NCBI RefSeq assembly: GCF_910592395.1
Contig: NC_088309.1
Coordinates: forward strand, 8,682,501 to 8,746,500
Direction of reading: 5' to 3'
DNA: 64,000 nucleotides
DNA from: Lineus longissimus
Lineage: Eukaryota; Nemertea; Pilidiophora; Heteronemertea; Lineidae
In this document: one piece after another, positions 59,220 to 64,000 of the stretch
How the letters are laid out: each line of letters opens with the position of its first letter
Numbering within the stretch: the stretch's first letter is position 1
The notes under the pieces: generated by a model
The model's input: the letters and a program-made list of their open reading frames with translations, nothing else
Database searches by the model: none
What the model was told of the DNA's origin: nothing
Translations under genes and position numbers: made by a program

Positions 59220-60931
59220 ATAACTGGGGTATTTTTTATGTTGGTACCTATCTAAAGGACATTCTGGGGATTTCATAGCCCTTATCGGCGATTTTTAATG
59301 TCCTCATAAATGAGGTTGCATCAACATTAAGAAATAACCACTTGGTGTGTGCTGTTTCCCCTGAATAAGATGACATCAGAAATTGTTTTTGTAGTACCAG
59401 GTCGCCTGTCACACTAGTAGGTGAAAGAGTAAAATGGTTCCCTGGGGTTAGTCGCCTACTTTTTTGACAAGTTGTTCATGTATGCCTGCCTATCGAAATC
59501 GATTATCAAAATCATGGAATAGAATCATTCATTTCCCAAGAACTTTCTGGATAAGGATTTCCACTTATACTTGGAAATGTTTTTATGGCATTCATCTCAA
59601 GTTTTTTGCATGCGTGGCCCCGGGACTTGACAGTTTTCCTTTGGATGGGCACTATTCAATCATGAGTTGATATCGGAGTCGACCACCTAATACGCAGACG
59701 CGAATTAATTGATCTATGGGCTTCTCACTGGCCTTTCCAATCTAACGAATTGATTACATTCCTTGATACGCCAATTACATTGCTCTCAAACTGTCCGTCA
59801 GTGGAGTAGATAGATTGATAAGACCAAAATATAAATTTATCTAGTTCACTTCGTTAGAGCAATACGACATCTGTCAAATGATTTGATCGAGCTGTGCCTG
59901 GAAAAGATTCTGCTACTTAGCTGTCGAAGTACAACTCGGTCCGGTCGGACGAACACTCCGGACGCAGTGGACCGGTCTCGTTCCTCACCGTAAGGAGACT
60001 TATTTAGGATAACGCAATGGGCTGCCCAGGGAGTCCAGTCGGACGACGCTTGCTGGCGAAACGAAACTGACGGACAAAGGACGAAAACGTCTTATCTCCA
60101 GAGTTGTGACGATAGACGGAGTCTTCACAGGGATCATTGTGACACATGCTTTCATACCGATACCTATTACCAAATATGGATTAATCTATACTTGTTATTA
60201 CTAGCATTGTAAATTTCACACAGACACTGTCTCCAGGCGGTTCCAGTTGTCCAGGCGGCCGGCAATTCGTGTCCTCGATCTACGAGTCTATCCGCGGCTG
60301 ATTGTGCTCCTCTGCATGCGCAATTCTACACTCTGAATGCTGTGTACCGGCCTCGTCCTTTCGCCGGGTACAAAGAGGAAGGACGATCAGAATGACGAAA
60401 TGGACTGCATAGGAGTCTAGCGCAATCCTGGCTGAAAAGGCGCGGACTTTTTGGATTAGGATAATTGGAAGGATTTTGGAATACCCTTGATACAAGAAGA
60501 TGAATTCGCTGGATGAATTCGCAATTCTGAAATTGACTGGATCGAAATCATAGTCCGTCTCTCGTGAACGTGCCATGTGACAATTGTGTGATCAGACAGA
60601 TCGGTGTGTTTTGTATCTAAATAGAGATAAACTGAATATCATTTTTCGTCCCTCACATGAAGGAAGTTTGAAAAGGATGACGAATTTACTGCCTTCATTT
60701 ACATTCAAATATGTCAGGAATAATATCTAAAAATGTATAAACCTACATATATACAGATGAGGTACAACTTGTTCGATTGTTAATCGTTGAAATTGTAACT
60801 CTTTCCTAGATACCAAGGTAGGCTAACGTCTTATTCAAAAAAGGAACGTTTCTCCACGGTGTCCGAAATTCGTGCACACGATTAGGTGGCCAGGCCGCGT
60901 GCTGACGGCCTCATGAAAGACTATCAGTCAA
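59220..60931. other. intergenic region upstream of the GPCR
   Basis: Holds two copies of the dispersed element (59951 and, weaker, 60321-60360). A 98-codon minus-strand open frame (60280-60576) with one hydrophobic stretch runs through the weaker copy; I see no family match and do not call it. The GPCR promoter is not identifiable. Confidence 0.4.
59951..60035 (-). repeat. inverted copy of the dispersed element at 55489
   Basis: ACACTCCGGACGCAGTGGAC, CGGTCTCGTTCCTC, ATAACGCAATGGGCTGCCCA is the inverse of 55489-55573. It lies between the end of thymidylate kinase and the GPCR. Confidence 0.75.
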
Positions 60932-62074
60932 ATGGCTAAAGGTTACCAGAACTTCATGATGGGGCACACTGGTGTTGTTGCCGAGTGTTATGAATACGAC
61001 AAGTTGGACACGGACGTTTCAGAAATCAACGCGGGAAACCTGTCGTTCGTTTCATGTGATGAGCAAAGCGAGACGGTTGTTGTCGACGAATTGTGGACAT
61101 ATTTTTCTCCAATAATTCTCTTCTTAGGAATTTTTGGAAACATGATGGCAGTTCTAGTCTTCGTGTTTCGGCGGGTCGGGAAAAAGGCGACCCGTTTGCT
61201 ACTGGTGCTGTTGTCAGTGTTTGATCTTCTCGTGCTACTGACCGGCTTGCTGAGACACTGGCTTTTCGCAATCAGCGGTGTGGATGTGCGATCGTCTTCG
61301 GACGCTGGTTGTGCCATCCATAAGATCATTGTTTATTGGTCCCTGCAGTGCGCCGCATTCACACTTGTATTGGTGACAATCGATAGGTTGGTTGTCGTCT
61401 GCTTCCCGCAACGAGCGCACCAAATCTGCACCGTCCCGAAAGCGGCAGTGACAGAATCCGTCTTCGTGGGTCTGCTGCTGCTCATGGATACCCTGAGTTT
61501 CTACGAGGATCATCTGCTACTGGACGGAACTGTCGGGTACGTCTGTACAAGAAGCACCGACAACCTTCTTTACCGGGTATTTCCGTATCTAGACTGGGCA
61601 CTTTTCTCCTTTATCCCGCTCATCATCATTGTCTCTTGCAACATTATGATGATACTCAAAATCCGGACGACGAACAACAGGCGGAAAAACGTGGTTGTGA
61701 CTCGCCATTCTGACCACATGCGCATGTCGGGAGTTTCCCGTATGCTGTTCACAGTTAACCTGATCTTTTTCTTCACAACTTTACCGATATCTCTTCTCCT
61801 TATCATTGACATGGAACTTGATGTTGCAGGACGGGATGAGAAGGAGGCGATTCTTGTCGCTTTCACTGTGACCAGTTTGTTGCAATACACTAATAATGCA
61901 TGTAACTTCTATTTGTACTGCATTCACAGTTCCCAGTTTAGGAAGGAATTCAAGTCACTGTTCTGTATCTGCCGCAGGAGGTTTAATGCTGAAGTGTCCC
62001 CAGCGGAAACATCGTTGACGCCTGCGAGGAGCGTTGAAACAAGGTTGGATGAGACATTTGCTGTGGAGATGTAA
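60932..62074 (+). CDS. rhodopsin-like (class A) orphan GPCR, single exon, 380 aa
   Basis: Seven hydrophobic helices with class A landmarks: GN (69-70) in TM1, D98 in TM2, Cys127 before TM3 and Cys205 in extracellular loop 2 (disulfide pair), DRL (151-153) in place of DRY, LP (284-285) in TM6 without the usual CWxP tryptophan, and N325-F-Y-L-Y329 in place of NPxxY. The N-terminus carries an N-glycosylation site (NLS, 36-38); the tail has a CIC cysteine pair for palmitoylation and ends in VEM. The NxxNFxLYC ending and DRL recall peptide receptors in large invertebrate expansions, but I cannot name the ligand. The frame is uninterrupted, so the coding part is intronless. I took the first ATG of the frame; the ATG at residue 9 or 10 is also possible. 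Confidence 0.92.
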   Translation: MAKGYQNFMMGHTGVVAECYEYDKLDTDVSEINAGNLSFVSCDEQSETVVVDELWTYFSPIILFLGIFGNMMAVLVFVFRRVGKKATRLLLVLLSVFDLLVLLTGLLRHWLFAISGVDVRSSSDAGCAIHKIIVYWSLQCAAFTLVLVTIDRLVVVCFPQRAHQICTVPKAAVTESVFVGLLLLMDTLSFYEDHLLLDGTVGYVCTRSTDNLLYRVFPYLDWALFSFIPLIIIVSCNIMMILKIRTTNNRRKNVVVTRHSDHMRMSGVSRMLFTVNLIFFFTTLPISLLLIIDMELDVAGRDEKEAILVAFTVTSLLQYTNNACNFYLYCIHSSQFRKEFKSLFCICRRRFNAEVSPAETSLTPARSVETRLDETFAVEM

Positions 62075-62260
62075 CGCCTCTCTGAGAAATGAGATATTTT
62101 TGGGAAGATGCTACGCCTTTGAGAGATGGAAACTTTGTTGTTTTGAGAGCCCGGGTGAGGCATTTTTGGGAGATAAACATGTACGTATTTGAGAGATGTT
62201 ACATTTGTTGTGGAGATGCAACGCCGAGCAATTGTTGTTGAGACGTAACACCTTCAAAAG
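62055..62260 (+). repeat. degenerate tandem repeat overlapping the GPCR stop codon
   Basis: CATTTGCTGTGGAGATGTAACGCC at the GPCR end recurs as a near copy at 62205-62225, with further GAGAGATG, TTTTTGGGA and GAGATGTTAC phrases between. The last six codons of the GPCR are part of the repeat. Confidence 0.7.
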
Positions 62261-64000
62261 CGCACAATAACGGACTCACATTATATACAGGGCTCATATA
62301 GAGCACATAATACATGTACCTTAGAGTAACCTGATTTTAGTCTTACCGTGGTACAACTTTAGACACCAAGGTACAAGGATGTGACATTGTCTCTAGAGCT
62401 CTGATGCCTTCGAACATGGAAGACAGTTGGAAATGGCGGTGAACCATAGTCACACTATCAGTTCGGGAAATCTCGTTATTATGAAACGTTCCAGAATTTG
62501 GTAGATTAATCCGTAACTTACGATTTTTCCCGAATAATACGAAAGACAGACCCTGGATAAGATGAAAGAGCAATTCAAAAGTTCCCGCCTGAGTAAAGGT
62601 ATCAAAAGCTGCAGTGTGTTGCCTACTTGAATACAGAACAAATAAAATGTGGCCACCCGTGGTAGAGACATTCCAACCTGCGCCTCAGGCATGCTTGGCA
62701 TCTGTGCTATATTTAGGACACATGAGCCATCATGAATGAGTAGTTCCATGCATTGTGAAGAATACGGCAGGTAAATAAATGGAACACCAGGCTCACCATG
62801 TAGTAAGTTACTGCGAAGTCGTGTTCTCAATTCGAGGGTGTTCCACTGCGAAGATACAGTTAAATCAGTTTAATTCTGTATGGAACCGCTAAGAGGAAAG
62901 TTGGTAAGTTCTCCGGGTAAGTTTTCGGGTTCGCGTAGTGTTAGCCGATAGTCGCTAGCGTAAAGGTGCCATTGAGCAATGGGCTTTACTCGCTATCGAT
63001 CGAGTTCTGTGATAAAGCACGGAGCCGTCTGTGCCGTCTGTCTCGTCTCTGCCATGTCTGCGGCCATGTACCATGGTTGTGCTCCTGGTTGACAAAAGGC
63101 GTGTGATTTACGAATGCCTATGGCGTGTTTACGCCCCCTCCCTCCGATTGATCTTGATCATGCGAATCACGGCACATTACCCCCCCCCCCCCCCCGTCAT
63201 GATGCTATGAGAACTAGTTTTAATAATGGAGATCTGGTTTGGAGGCTCCACTATACAAGTTCGAGTTCTAAACTTCTTCATGAAAATATTATATCAACGC
63301 CCCCCCCCCCCCCCCAAAGGTAAGCATTGCTACTTCAGGGCTAATTGAGATATCAAGTAGAGGCTGGATGAATACAGCGGATGGTCATGCGCGAGGTTGT
63401 GGTTGTGACGCGCATCGACTCTGATGACGTAGGTGATTACATGTATATCGGGTTGCCTCGAGGCTCAGACACAGAGCTTAATTCTCGTTTCCTGAAACAT
63501 TATTATCTTTCTCTATGCCATTTTATGGTTTCTGGTCGAGAGGTAACTTTTATAAGGGGAACTTGGTGGGTTTTGACATTTAGCCTGAGTTGAATCTATT
63601 AGATCACTGCTTGCTTTGTTCATTGCTGGCAGTGATAATCCTTTATCTCAGAAGTCGGCTGTTCGATGTCGCGTTCTACGAATGCAACAGGGGCTTCTCT
63701 TCCGTCTTCCTTCTTCGGCATCGGACTTTTTTTATATGGAAGGAGGGGAGTCTTCTGCTCAGTCTGCATGAGGGTCAGGGTACCAGAGGACGTGGCAATG
63801 TTAAATTGTCAAAGGTCAAAAGTGCTCACCCTGATGGTTGTGATCATTTTGGGACACGGTTTTGTCGGCTCATCGGGTCGTTGTCATACGCCCGGAGGAC
63901 GATGAAAGGTATGGTTCTCGTACACATCCTGATCTCCCTTCCCTTCCCTACGCTGGGGTCCAATATTCCGTTCCACTGTTTGCTACAGTGGAGGATAAAT
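62260..64000. other. downstream region with two C16 tracts and a possible signal-peptide exon
   Basis: Runs of 16 C occur at 63180-63195 and 63300-63315. From ATG 63798 an open frame reads MLNCQRSKVLTLMVVIILGH and on to a stop at 63905, which looks like a signal peptide and could be the first coding exon of a gene continuing beyond the window, but no donor fits without crossing the stop convincingly. AATAAA occurs near 62640. Confidence 0.25.

Noticed and set aside
60280-60576. 98-codon minus-strand frame with a hydrophobic stretch
   Set aside because: It runs through a copy of a dispersed repeat, has no family match and no supporting splice or poly(A) sites.
1-64000. CRISPR arrays, operons, rRNA genes
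   Set aside because: The tandem repeats have no spacer/repeat pattern of CRISPR, the genes are intron-split animal genes, and no rRNA or intact tRNA sequence was seen.

Overview
The window is nuclear DNA from an invertebrate animal. Genes are split by GT-AG introns, intergenic DNA is AT-rich and full of minisatellites, MITE-like elements and LINE/SINE fragments, and the protein families are animal ones: a nicotinic-type Cys-loop channel, a NIT-domain guanylate cyclase, a tyrosylprotein sulfotransferase and a rhodopsin-like GPCR. NIT-domain cyclases and large divergent Cys-loop families are typical of marine invertebrates, lophotrochozoans in particular. The phylum is an inference; I cannot fix the species.

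Layout. 1-7.6 kb: nothing I can recognise as coding. 7.6-10.5 kb (+): seven-exon DHRS11-like short-chain dehydrogenase that has lost most of its catalytic residues. 11.9-15.3 kb (+): seven-exon nicotinic-receptor-like subunit without the usual agonist-site residues. 16.8-23.5 kb (-): eleven-coding-exon NIT-domain guanylate cyclase with two alternative terminal exons and substitutions at two catalytic positions. 23.5-30.2 kb: intergenic, with LINE tails, palindromes and a ~300-bp tandem repeat. 30.3-32.5 kb (-): tyrosylprotein sulfotransferase, with a 41-bp minisatellite against its 5' splice acceptor. 32.5-54.6 kb: a long stretch with almost no recognisable coding sequence. It holds minisatellites, a PIF/Harbinger relic with a TAA target-site duplication (40.9-42.3 kb), and a candidate two-exon micro-gene or alternative first exon under an E2F/CCAAT/E-box-like promoter (42.4-43.3 kb). 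54.6-55.0 kb: ETS-motif promoter with a short ORF. 56.0-58.3 kb (+): five-exon thymidylate kinase with a new C-terminal tail rich in CDK consensus sites. 60.9-62.1 kb (+): single-exon orphan GPCR. 62.1-64 kb: repeats, two C16 tracts and a possible signal-peptide exon.

These genes do not form an operon or a single pathway; this is ordinary metazoan gene order. The theme is divergence of signalling and enzyme genes at catalytic or ligand-binding positions while splice structure and reading frame stay intact. That suggests neofunctionalised proteins rather than dying pseudogenes. All gene models were built by eye from splice consensus, reading phase and family knowledge; none has transcript support here.
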